From assembly GCA_027422505.1 (NCBI GenBank), contig JAPQWV010001099.1:60783-124782 (forward strand): a stretch of DNA of 64,000 nucleotides, read 5' to 3'. Below, piece by piece: positions 11,080 through 21,425 of the stretch. The notes beneath the pieces are model-generated. The model made no database searches, had not been told where the DNA came from, and saw nothing but the letters and a program-made list of their open reading frames with translations. Numbering within the stretch: the stretch's first letter is position 1; each line of letters starts with the position of its first letter. This DNA comes from Craterostigma plantagineum (Eukaryota > Streptophyta > Magnoliopsida > Lamiales > Linderniaceae). Both the position numbers and the translations under genes were made by a program.

Positions 11080-13439
11080 TTGCTTTTTACGCATATATAG
11101 AAAATGTTCGAAGATAATCCCAAGGCCAAGTCGTGCGGCCCGTTGTCGATAGGCGTTCCCGGCGAGGTTGCGGGGCTACACGCTGCGTGGCTGAGGTACG
11201 GACGATTGCCGTGGAGGGAATTATTCGAACCTGCGATTAAGTTCGCCGTGGAAGGTTTTTCGATCAGTCCTTTTACTGGGTATTACTTGGCAAATGAGGC
11301 GAAACGTCTGGCTGATGATCCTGGATTGAGACAAGTGTTTACGAGGAACGGAAAGGTCTTAGAAGCCGGCGACACGTGCTATAATGTCGAGCTGGGGAAC
11401 ACTCTAATGGCCATAGCGGAGCAAGGGCCGAGGGCAATGTACGGTGGGCCCATCGGCCAAATGCTAGTCGACGAAGTGCAAAAGGCCGGGGGGATTTTGA
11501 AACTGGACGACATGAGAAGCTATAGGGTTAATATTACGGAACCCTTGTCGAACAAAGCTTTCGGATACGATATATTAGGCGCTCCTCCGCCGTCTACCGC
11601 GCGCATTGGGTTTGGGCTTGGTGAGTGTTTTTGTTCGGTTTGATTTGTACGCGAATAATATTCGTTTGGAACCTTCGAATGAATGTTTGTTTTTTCCGAC
11701 AGGTTCTGAATGTCTTAGACGGTTACGGAAGTAAAGACGATCCGGGAGATCCTGTGGGCTTGCATCGCTTGGCCGAGGCGCTGAAGCATATGTTTGCGAT
11801 TAGGATGAATTTGGGAGATCCTGCTTTCGAAGCTATCGGCGAAATTGAGTCCAAAATGCTCAACCGATCTTTTGCGGACGAGATTAGAAGAAAGATACAT
11901 GACAATTTTACGTTCGGTGCCGAACACTATAATAACAGGTAGGCGTTTGGACGTAGGATATATAAAATTACAATATAATACACTTTCTTTCGATCTACAT
12001 CTTTAGCTTAACCTGATCATTTAACATGATATTGGAGCTCACACGAGGAGCATACGAGTTCCTTATGGCCACCACTAAAAAGAAAATTCCACGCCTAAGG
12101 CTAAATATGAAAAGAGACCAGGCTAAACGTGATGGGACGCTTAGAAATAAACCATATGAAATTAAAATATAAACTACCTTACAGTTTAAACATAGGTGAA
12201 CGGGTCATATAACAATCGATTCACGGCGTTGCTTGAGAATTTCCGTTGTATATAATTCTTCTATTTTCGTCGTGTTTCTAGTTGGAGCCAGCTCGAGGAC
12301 CAGGGAACGAGCCATATATGCATCGTCGATTCCGATCGAAACGTAGTTTCAATGACGATTACGCTGAACCATCGTTTCGGCTCGGGCATGCTGTCGACTT
12401 CGACGGGCATAATCCTCAACAATGAGATGGACGATTTCTCATTACCGACTGTCAATAAATCCAAAGAAAACAAACTACCCCCAGCCGAGGCGAATCACTT
12501 CAAACCCAATAAACGAGCGCTTTCTTCTACAACTCCTATCATCATACTAAAGGTAATCCATTGACATGCGCAAAATTTTTTTCGACTTCAAATCAATCAC
12601 GAATGCGAAAACCGTTCAATAGGACGATCAATTCGCCGGGGCTTGGGATGCGGCGGTGGCTCGGACATTATCCCCGCCGTGATTCAGATATTCATCAACC
12701 ATTTCGTCCTGGGGATGGAGCCTTTGGCGGCGGTCGAAAAACCGAGAATCTATCGCTCGGTACGACACTCTTCCTCTATTACGAATAACAACCTGCTATT
12801 TATAAGTCTATGTTCAAGAATTTATCGCATATAATACGTACACAGATCGACGTAGACGTCGTATCTTACGAGAACTGGACAGTCTTCAACGGGAGACACT
12901 TTGAGCTCTCCAAAAATGATCGAGACTTCTTGGACAAAAGAGGCCATCGACTCAACGCTACAGGCGGAGCTGTATGCCAGTTCGTGGTTCAAGATCTCAA
13001 CGGCTTCGACGATTTTCTTCGACGGTTGAGACGAGAAGACGTATCACGCGGGCTTCTTACAGCTGTCTGCGATCCGAGGAAAGGTGGCTGGCCATGGCCA
13101 GCTGCTACTGCTTCTGCTGCTACTACTGCTGCATCTGTTGAATTTGAAGCTTCAAATGAAGAATCGCCGGATCTTTATAGAAGCACGGAACATTCTTCGT
13201 CTTCGTTCTGTGGAATTTCGACGTAGGTTCTCTACTCTCTTGTTAGCGGTTTGCAGCCCTGAATTCAAAGTGACGATTGGCTTCGGAGCATATTATTAGT
13301 CGAACTTATAAGTTTGGGATGTGTGTTGGCTCTATTTGAATGTTTGTGTCTAATCTCTCTTTTGCACTGTTGTTATTTTCTCTGCTAAAGTCGACTTGGT
13401 TTCCTTATGAGATGCAATCTCATTTACTCATGTTTGGAT

Positions 13440-16270
13440 CAAACCTAACCACTCGGGGGGATTTTACATATTGTCTTCGCTCTTTCGACTTTTTCGCCGG
13501 GCGAGTTTACTGACACGCTCGAATACTAGCAAGTGTACTAGGTCGTGCAAGTAGTATAAAATGGACGTGAGTCCAAGATCGATCCACGAGGACAGCTCGA
13601 TTAATTTTAAGATATTACACTGAAATTTATTTAAACTAAAGCGAAATTTATATAAGGTGTTTTTATGATTTTTGATATTTAAAAATAATCGAACTAGATA
13701 AAAACACAAATAAACAATTAAAGCAAATAGACGATGATGATTTAAACCAATTAACGACAATGTGATCAAGGCGTATGCTCGGGACGAGTTATTCCTACAT
13801 CTACATGCAATCAATCATAAATAACCAAAATGAGTCTCAGTCAAGGTAGAATTTTCTAAAATAATCGCTACTCGTTTGTCCCGCAATAACGATCCTATGC
13901 GATAGAGAACCAATCCCTATATATCTATATGACTGTAGTTTTTATGCACGCATTTAATATTTATGAAACTCCCCGGTTTAAAACGTTTTCGGCGCCTAAG
14001 ACTCAGAAACCACACGAACGAAAACGAATTCCATTTCTGGTCAGTTTTACGTCGTGGTGCTTTATATTTATTGTTCTAACCGGTCTAATTACTTTGTCCG
14101 TCTCATAAACCAGTCGAATATCATGCATATGTTGATCAGACACACGCAAGCATTAACTCAAATATAAAACACATAACTCGAATCATGCGATTAAATACGA
14201 TGTGAATAACATTAAGACGAACTCATAATCCGGCCTCACTGGCCCGCTAGCATATTAAAATACGAAAACAACGAAGGTTCAAGCAAACACATTATAAAAT
14301 AGTAAAATAAGATAGAATACACCCTCACAATGCTCGGTCGTCAAGTCTCGCCCTGGTGTCTCCGTGTCGTGAGCGAGCAACACCTTTCTACTGTCCTCTT
14401 GCTGCAAATATTAGTCTGTGGTGGCCTCGTGCCTTTGCTCCGTTCTCAGCCGTGGGAGATATCGAAAGGTGGCTGCTTCGTGGCTTAGTGGTTTACGTGA
14501 GTAGAGGGCTAAAAGGAGGTGCTTGGTCGTTAGTTGTGCGGTTCAGAGGTTAGAGCATAAGATGAGCTTGGGGAGGTGATAAGCCGTGAGGGTTCGACGA
14601 TATAAGTGGGTGAGAGCTGCTATGGATGTTCAGCAATTTCTGAGCAGCTTGCTTAAGAGGAGGATGCGTGATATATTGCCTGCTCTGCCAAATCCTTCGT
14701 CTAAGTGGCCTTTGAGCATCAGCTTTCTCTATTTTCTTCTAGGGTATTCCCTGTTTTCAGCTCTGTCCTTTTCCGTGTGGTCTCAGCTTCTTTATAGGAC
14801 AAGCAACTTGAAGAAGTAAAGTAGGACAATTACGCGTGATGGAGCAGCCAAATCATGATTAATATTGAATATTATATGACTCGCATGAGTGTGTCTCGAG
14901 CTACTCGCATGCGTCCTTTTCTCAAGTTGATGCCAAAGTCGTGGGTTTGTATCATTTAACTGCTCAAGGTAGCCTATTTTCCTCTTGAGGGTCCCTCACT
15001 TTCAATCATATCGTTTCTAATTGTTCCACAAACATTACTTAGACTTTTGGTGCGCAACAAGGTATCTTTTTCTTTGGTGGATTCCCTTTTCTTTTGCTGC
15101 TCCTATTATTCATCCAATATCTGAAAATACCAAATATTCATGCTACGTAAGATATTCCAGTATATTTTAGATATATTGATCGAAAGTAGACTTTTAGGGG
15201 CATATAATTTATGCAAAATCATGACTTATCAACAACCCCAAACTAGCTTCGATCGTCCTCGATCATAAAAGCGAATAAACTTAATCAAGTTATGATTTTA
15301 TGACGTCACTAAATGATTCTCATGTTTATTATCAGAAAAGCAAAAGCGCAATCGGTCGAAATCGTCATCAACTAATGAATGATCCAGCTAAACACGAAAT
15401 ATGAAATGATAGTTCGCAATCATATCATAGCACAAAAATATTTCCAGATTCTAACACGTATCAAGTGACAACTCTCACATGGATCGCTCAATTCACTCAA
15501 AATGTTTAACGTAATAACGCTCAATTCACAACATAGAAAGATATTATTCTAAGCTTGCAAATATATCACATCATGTTCACATAGTAGATATCGTGAACGA
15601 ATCAAAAGGTCTTTATCAAGGCTGTAATGGGGCTCACTGTAATAAGGGTGTGGCATATGGGATGAGTGAGGTAATATGGTCAAGCATGTTAGTTACTAAA
15701 TCGCTTTCCCCGTCTATACTCTATAGCACAAAATACGACTCAAAAAATGGAGACTCATACTAGTATAAAAACAAATCAAAGATATAACTAAGAACTCAAG
15801 AAAATAATTCTAAAAAAATCTATTGTAACCCTTTTTTTTTGGCATAATACAATGTATATATTTTTTTCTCTCCTTTTCTTCTCTTTTTTTCGATATTATT
15901 TTTTCTTTTTTTTTTCAATCTCCGTTTTTTTCTGTTCGATTTTTTTTAAAATGAATAAAACAACGCAACCACATATAACATGTCCTAATCGTCTTTCCTC
16001 TAAAATAATAGACTCAATACTATAAAGCGATTTGTAAGCTAACATGCTGACAATGGTTCGAGGATGAAGGATAAAATAATGGGATAACGTGGCTAAATAT
16101 CGTGGCTCCAAATCAATAAATAAGGCTAATAAAGCTCAAAGGGGCTCACTAATTTGATAACTATGTCGGGTGCGGAGGTATTTAGGCCAGTGACTCATCC
16201 TAAGCGCCTTTATTATTTTCGTAAGCAAAAATGGGGATTTTTAAGTATTGACGTGGTCAAAGTTAAAAAA
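13440..16270. repeat. Non-coding dispersed-repeat-like region
   Basis: About 2.8 kb without a credible gene. The segment around 13515-13600 (tagcaagtgtactaggtcg, then gatcgatccacgaggac) and that around 16130-16160 (aagctcaaaggggctcacta) resemble, from memory, a dispersed eudicot repeat of unclear class. I found no LTR, TIR or target duplication. Open stretches at 14356-14553 and 14586-14819 have no recognisable domain. T-rich tracts lie at 15830-15945. Confidence 0.35.
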
Positions 16271-16326
16271 GTGGCACCCAAATGAAAATGACTTTAATGT
16301 CCTTACTAATCGAGTCCCAAAAATGC

Positions 16327-16818
16327 GGGGTCCGTTGCTACATAGCACGGTCCCCTAAGCAGGGGGCTTGCGCTATGCTGCAGTAGACCCGCCCATGCTG
16401 TGTAGCAATGGGCGGGACCTCTGTTTGGTTGCGCAGGACCCCTGCTATATAGCACAGGTCCCATGCCCAATATGGGCGGGTCTCCTGCGCCCATGCTGTG
16501 CAGCAATGGGCGGGACCTCTGCTTGCATGTGCCGGACTCCTACTATATAACACAGGTCCCATGCCCAATATGGGCGGGTCTCCTGCGCCCATGCTGTGCA
16601 GCAATGGGCGGGACCTCTCCTTGCATGTGCGGGACCCCTGCTATATAGCACAGGTCGCATGACCAATATCGGCGGCCTCCTGCCGCAGTAGGCACAGGAG
16701 ACCCGCCCATGCTGCAGGGGGCCAGTGCTATGCTGCAGGAGACCCGCCCATGCTGTGCAGCAATGGGCGGGACCCCTGCTAGCATGCGCGGGACCCCTGC
16801 TATATAGCACAGGTCCCA
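16327..16818. repeat. GC-rich ~98-bp tandem repeat with internal dyads
   Basis: The block ctgctatatagcacaggtcc recurs at 16442, 16540, 16638 and 16797, giving a 98-bp period twice and then a longer, rearranged unit of 159 bp. Each unit contains cccaatatgggcgggtctcc and a 'cccatgctgtgcagcaatggg' block with dyad symmetry. The array is much richer in G+C than its surroundings. It has open frames on both strands only because the period is not stop-rich; they match no protein I know. Confidence 0.85.
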
Positions 16819-16844
16819 TTCGTATGGGTAGTCTTATTTAAAAA

Positions 16845-16960
16845 AAAATATGTGTTGGGGATTTGAACTCACGACCTACTACTTGAATGTCAGACTACAC
16901 AACACTGGATTACGTCCCACGGTCTCGATTTAACATATTGGTTTACTGTGGAAAAAAAGA
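16845..16960 (-). repeat. SINE-like, tRNA B-box-bearing sequence
   Basis: On the minus strand the sequence reads gtaggtcgtgagttcaaatcccc, a good B-box match (GTTCAAATCC), preceded about 30 bp upstream by an A-box-like tgtagtctgacattc and followed by an A/T-rich tail. This is a tRNA-derived SINE layout. No target duplication is visible. Confidence 0.4.
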
Positions 16961-17205
16961 CACCCTGTAAAAAGACGAAAATACCCTTAAATTGAAGGCT
17001 ACTTTTTAAAAGGTACAATCAACGATGCTATTTTTTAAAGCTGACCGAGTCAATGGCTATTTTTTAAAAAGACCCAGCAAAAAAGTGCATTGGATTCGGC
17101 TGAAAATATCCCAGATAAATGGGGATTATCGCAAGAAATGATATATTTACTATACGATCGAGTGATCCTAACACGACTACATGTATCGTTGACTATGGCT
17201 CGTAC

Positions 17206-17751
17206 AGGTGTTTATTCGGTTATAACCGAACCGATAGGATTTTATTAACCGAAAATCGATTTTTACCGAATTTTTTTCGGTTCGGTTTGGTCGATCGAAA
17301 ACCGAATTTAATAAAAATAAAAAATAATATATATATACATGATTTATATTATAAAAATACACTATCATATATAGAATTGTATAAATTTTTAATTTACCTA
17401 ATATTTCCGTATTTTATTTCATATGTTAATATGATTTAAATTATAAAAAATATATATATTTTTATAAAATTTTGATATAAGTAATATTTTTCATATTTTA
17501 TAACATATGGTGGATATATTATTAATATAAAACATATAATGATATATGACATTTTTTATATAATAACATATATGTATAAAAAATTAAAAAACATTCGATT
17601 TTTTCGGTTCGGTTCGGTTTACCGAGGTAATAAACCAAAACCGAACCGAATTATTTTCGGTTATCAAAATGAAAATCGAATACCAAACCGAAAATTTTCG
17701 ATTCGGTATTCGGCATCGGTTCTGTCGGTTAACCGACATTTGAACACCCTA
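17206..17751. mobile_element. hAT-like non-autonomous element with CGGTT iterations
   Basis: Ends are (c)aggtgttTATTCGGTTATAACC on the left and GGTTAACCGACATTTGAACACCCTa on the right (complement tAGGGTGTTCAAATGTCGG). Subterminal regions are built of repeated CGGTTCGGTT / AACCGAACCG blocks around an AT-rich core. No perfect 8-bp target duplication was found. Confidence 0.55.
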
Positions 17752-17759
17752 ATGGGCCT

Positions 17760-18330
17760 TCAAAATGGGAACGACGGCCTCCATGTCAGAGTTTTTGAGT
17801 TCGATTATTGTTGCTTCGAAAACGTTCCCCAATAGTTCAATACCCAACAAAATATATTTAAACGAAAAAAGGCTATACACTAAAGCTAGTGAAGATGGAG
17901 AATTGGAGATAATTCCGATGATTATCTATGAAATTAGGAGATTCTCGGACCATGAGTACTCCGTCGTTGGAGTGTTTGTCAATGGAGAAACTTGAATAAT
18001 TTTTTGCCGGTCTACAACTTTATCGTAGGAATAGTAAGCAAGTGACAACCATATCTTTTTTTTCATTACTATTGACAAGAAAGGGACAGAATAGGAATAT
18101 TGCACATTGTTCCTGTCGTTTCACTTTCACATCTAGATTCCACGCTATTGTTCAATCAAATTAATCAATGTGATTAGCATCTGATAGGCCAGGCCAACCA
18201 CCACGACTAAGGAAATTTCTAGGAAATGAGGCTAATAAAGACAAAGGACGCCGATAATAATTAAATACATTTCACTAAACGAGAATCACACCAAATAAAA
18301 AAAAAAAAAAGAGAGAGAGAATGTATCCAC
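17760..18330. repeat. Flank module X, copy B
   Basis: It shares blocks with copies A and C: 'gagattctcgga..a' (17938), 'gtcaatggagaaact' (17979), 'gagattccacgc.att' (18133 as tagattccacgct), 'ctgataggcca' (18181) and 'aaggaaatttctaggaaatga' (18208). Possible exon trace at 17765-17995 (IPMIIYEIRRFSDHEYSVVGVFVNGET); the family is not recognised. Confidence 0.55.
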
Positions 18331-18351
18331 ACGCCTGACGTAGTGGTTAGG
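18331..18351 (+). repeat. Left half of a tRNA-like (SINE) target split by the MULE
   Basis: acgcctgacgtagtggttagg joined to 24357-24387 (cattagatg...catgttcgagtcctc) reads as one tRNA-like sequence with A box TAGTGGTTAGG and B box GTTCGAGTCCT. The 9-bp target duplication gtggttagg (18343-18351, 24348-24356) lies in the A box. Confidence 0.5.
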
Positions 18352-18590
18352 GGTATTTTTAATTAAATAACAAAAAACAATCATTAACAAAATAGACACG
18401 AAGTAAAAAGTATTAATAAAATAGCACATTTCGTAACCCCAAATAACGAATTACATAACTCGTAATCCGGGATTACGAGTTACTGTCCGAGTTGGCGCGT
18501 GCGCCTTACGTGGAGTAACTCGTAATCCCAGAATACGAGTTACTTAACTCGTAACCTGGGTTACGAGTTAGATCTGGTTTTGAATAAACC
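18352..18590. repeat. MULE left terminal inverted repeat and palindromes
   Basis: It pairs with about 23840-24347. After the AT-rich tip it carries the palindromes taactcgtaatccgggattacgagtta (18456-18482) and related ones at about 18513-18570. The latter part reaches the PMD-side leader. Confidence 0.8.
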
Positions 18591-18599
18591 CTAGCCGCG

Positions 18600-19060
18600 A
18601 CGAACAAGACGAACCGACGACGACGACGCATTCGCAGAGGACGACGAAGCAAAGACGAAGACGAAGCAGACGACGACGAAGAAGACGAACCGACGCCAAC
18701 CGTGCCTCCACTGCCCCGCCACCCGCACCCGGTTTCTGCCCGTGCTAGCGACGCCGCGACCAGCCGGCCCGCACCCTCGCCGCCCCGCCGCGCTCTCGTG
18801 CCAGCGCTGCCGTGACTTCCTGCCCCACTGCCACGCCACCCGGACACGCTGCCCCGCCGCCCCACCGCGACGCCCTGCCCCAGCCGCGACCCTTTGCCCG
18901 CCGTGCCCCATTGCCGTCCGCCCTGCCCCGCTGCCCGCCACGACCCGCCGGCCCGCTGCCCCGCCCTGCCACGCTGCCCGCCACCCCGCCGCTGCCCCGC
19001 CGCCCCGCGACGCTGCCCGCTGCGACCCGGCCCAGACGACGTCCTACGCGCGATTAGTTC
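18600..19060. other. CG-rich low-complexity tract upstream of the PMD gene
   Basis: About 18600-18690 is a GAC/GAA-rich run and 18690-19035 a run of GCCCCGC/CTGCCC-type words, extremely G+C-rich in an AT-rich element. Both strands are open here (Ala/Pro/Arg-rich one way, Gly/Ala/Arg-rich the other), which is the usual artefact of low-complexity GC DNA. It could be a leader or promoter of the PMD gene. I do not call a protein. Confidence 0.5.
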
Positions 19061-19166
19061 AGGTACCCCGTTACGATCTGAAATACCATTTTGCGTTAAT
19101 TTCATTATTATCAAATGCTTTTTATTGATTGTTGATTTTTTTTGTTTGTTTCTTTTAGATGTAGAA

Positions 19167-20350
19167 TGGATTTCGATTCTATTTACGGGCCTATTAATAG
19201 TTCGGTGTTGACGATGATTCAATCACCGTAGTAGGGATTTATTGTTAGATGAGACAGCGATAGATAGAACTATAAAGATTAGGTCCTTCGAGAATGTAGT
19301 GTGGGGTACGAGAGAAGCACCGAATATCTTACGCGGTCGCTTATCAGGGAAGTTGAAAGATATGGGTCTATACATCGTCTACAGCTGTATGTCACAGAGG
19401 GTTGACCCTCATTTGATTACAGTGTTGGTAGAGCGTTGGAGAAAAGAGACCCATACGTTTCATTTTTTTGTTGGGGAGGCGACCGTCACTTTACAGGACG
19501 TTACGTATTTTGTGGGGTTTGCCTGTGGATGATAGTTGTGTCTCCAGTGTGATCGTTTCTAGGACGGTCACACAGTGGATGGACGAATGCGATCGGTTGC
19601 TAGGTTTTAGACCGCCTGCAGAGACAATTAAGGGGGCATCGCTTTCGATGAAGTCGTTAGCGAGTTGGTTGTTAGACCATTCGATTTCGGATCATAGTGA
19701 CGAAGAAGAGGTCGAGTGGTCAGCACGGGGTTATGCGATGCTGCTCTTTGGTGCCGTGATGTTCCCGGATTGTAGCGCCAGCACCGTGTCATTGACTTAC
19801 CTTCAGCTGTTGGAGGATATTGAGGAGGTGAGCTCATTTAGTTGGGGTAGTGCGGTGCTGGCCTTCCTATACGGAGAGCTTTGTTCGGCAATCGAGCCGA
19901 AAAAGTTAAATATAGGCGGACCCCTACGGCTGTTGCAGGTAATTATATAGAAAATTTGATTAAATGTATAGTTATTTTAAACATTTATTTAGAACAAGTG
20001 ATTTATTTTAGGCATGGACATATGTGAGGATTTTGCCATTTCAGCCAGTACGGGGTGTTAATCGTATCACGATGGAGCCCCGAACAGTCGACGGGATAGT
20101 CTTTCCGGCTCCGCCACATGCTGCGAGGTATGGTTGTTCTTCCATGGGTAGCAAAATTTTTTTCATCGCCGTCCGCGTTAATTGCTGTTTAAATATTTGA
20201 CAGGTGGAACGCATTCTTTGATTTCACAACTTCGACGAATTCGAACGTGCACTCAATCCGCGAGTGCATTGATCGCATGCAGCCGCATCAATTTCCATGG
20301 ACTCCGTACAAGATGACGCCCCGGAGATTGCCGCTCTTCCTGCAGAGTGC
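19167..20350 (+). pseudogene. Plant mobile domain (PMD / MAIN-like) gene inside the MULE
   Basis: PMD proteins (MAIN, MAIL1 family) act in nuclear silencing and gene expression; many copies travel in transposons (known). The start is probably 19167 (MDFDSIYGPINSSVLT). Recognisable blocks follow: LKDMGLYIVYSCM, VLVERWRKETHTFHF, GEATVTLQDVTYF, GLPVDDSCVSS, TVTQWMDECDRLLGFRPP, YAMLLFGAVMFPDCS, FSWGSAVLAFLYGELC. An intron starts at 19938 (gtaatt); AWTYVRILPFQP opens the next exon near 20014, and after a second intron RWNAFFDF and QFPWTPYK follow (about 20202-20350). Breaks: stops near 19225 and a shift near 19515 in a GGGGTTT run. The 3' end dissolves into the TTA minisatellite. Confidence 0.8.
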
Positions 20351-20360
20351 TTACCTACGG

Positions 20361-21385
20361 CTTGTTATTATTATCATTGTTATTGTTATTCTTTTAACTA
20401 TTATTATTATATTCGTTATTATTATTACTATTATTATATTTATTATGATGATGATTATCATTATTATATTTATTATTCTTATTATTATAATTACTATATT
20501 TATTGTTATTGTTATTATTATAACTATTATTATTATATTCGTTATTATTATTACTATTATTATATTTATTATGATGATGATTATCATAATTAAATTTATT
20601 ATTCTTATTATTATAATTATTATATTTATTGTTGTTATTATTATTATTGTTATTGTTATTCTATAACTATTATTATTATATTCATTATTATTATTACTAT
20701 TATATTTTTTATGATGATGATTATCATTATTATATTTATTATTCTTATTATTATAATTATTTTATTTAGTTTTAATATTATTATTGTTATTGTTATTACT
20801 TAAGTAATTGAGCGTGAGAGCCAAATTCTTATAACTATTATTAGTATTATATTCGTTATTGTTATTACTATTATTATATTTATTATGATGATTCTCATTA
20901 TTATATTTATTATTCTTATTATTATAATTATTCTATTTATTGTTATTTTATTGTTGTTATTGTTATTCTTGTAACTATTATTATTATATTCGTTATTATT
21001 ATTACTATTATTATATTTATTATGATGATGATTATCATTATTATATTTATTATTCTTATTATTATATTATTATAATATTGTTATTAAATAACTATTATAT
21101 TATATTCGTTATTGTAGTGACTATTATTATATTTATTATGATGATGATTCGAATTATAAATTGATTATTCTTATTATTATTATAATTATTATAATTATTG
21201 TTATTGATTATTATTGTAGTAACTATTACTATTATATTCCGCTTGTGTATTCTTATTATATTTATTATGATGATTATTATTATAATATTATTATTATATC
21301 TATTATTATTATACTTATTAAATGATAACTATTATTATTATATTCGTTATTATTATTATTATTGTTATAATTATTATTATACTTA
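20361..21385. repeat. TTA/TTG-rich minisatellite within the MULE
   Basis: About 1 kb almost wholly of TTA, TTG and ATG triplet-like words. Higher-order units begin with a form of 'ctattattattatattcgttatt' at about 20399, 20524, 20665, 20835, 20975, 21085 and 21326, and contain 'tttattatgatgatgattatca'. Spacing is 110-165 bp. Long open frames over it (Ile/Tyr-rich) are composition artefacts. Confidence 0.85.
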
Positions 21386-21425
21386 TTATAAGAATCAAAC
21401 GGTGAAAACAACAAGTGTATTACTT

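Larger units (their letters stand above)
9927..13226 (+). pseudogene. gamma-glutamyltransferase / glutathione hydrolase-like gene, frame-broken
   Basis: GGT cleaves the gamma-glutamyl bond of glutathione and its conjugates; plant forms act in the apoplast or vacuole. Exons, approximate: 9927-9978 (hydrophobic N-terminal signal MRLRIVLLTAAIITAIS), 10081-10442 (VAADDGRCSEVG, GGHAVDAAVAVALCLGVVSP, SSGIGGGGFMVV), 11103-11617 (SIGVPGEVAGLHAAW), 11702-11939, 12282-12552 (catalytic Thr in DQGTSH, then MTITLNHRFGSGMLS and ILNNEMDDFS), 12621-12761 (GCGGGSDIIPAV, HFVLGMEPLAAVE) and 12846-13226 (YENWTV, FLDKRGHRL, TAVCDPRKGG). The C-terminal tail is longer than usual and low complexity. Frame problems: near 10115 (fixed by one more A), near 11617 (phase mismatch at the splice) and near 12640 (fixed by one more T). 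Active-site residues are present, so it may be a working gene with consensus errors. Confidence 0.8.

Noticed and set aside
14356..14819. Two open frames in the 13.4-16.3 kb region as a gene
   Set aside because: No recognisable domain, weak start context, and the region looks repeat-derived.
16327..16818. CRISPR-like regularly spaced repeats
   Set aside because: The whole 98-bp unit is repeated, there are no unique spacers, and the genome is a plant.
16845..16960. A true tRNA gene
   Set aside because: Only box-like motifs are present; a full cloverleaf cannot be formed by eye, so it is listed as SINE-like.
17177..17439. Phe/Tyr/Asn-rich frames in the hAT-like element
   Set aside because: AT-rich non-coding core between iterated ends.
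18506..19222. Gly/Ala/Arg-rich 238-codon frame on minus and Pro/Ala-rich frames on plus
   Set aside because: All frames are open because of the CG-rich repeats; no homology or splice support.
20247..20666. Long Ile/Val- and Tyr-rich open frames over the TTA tract
   Set aside because: Pure consequence of triplet-like low-complexity sequence; no domain, and equal on several frames.
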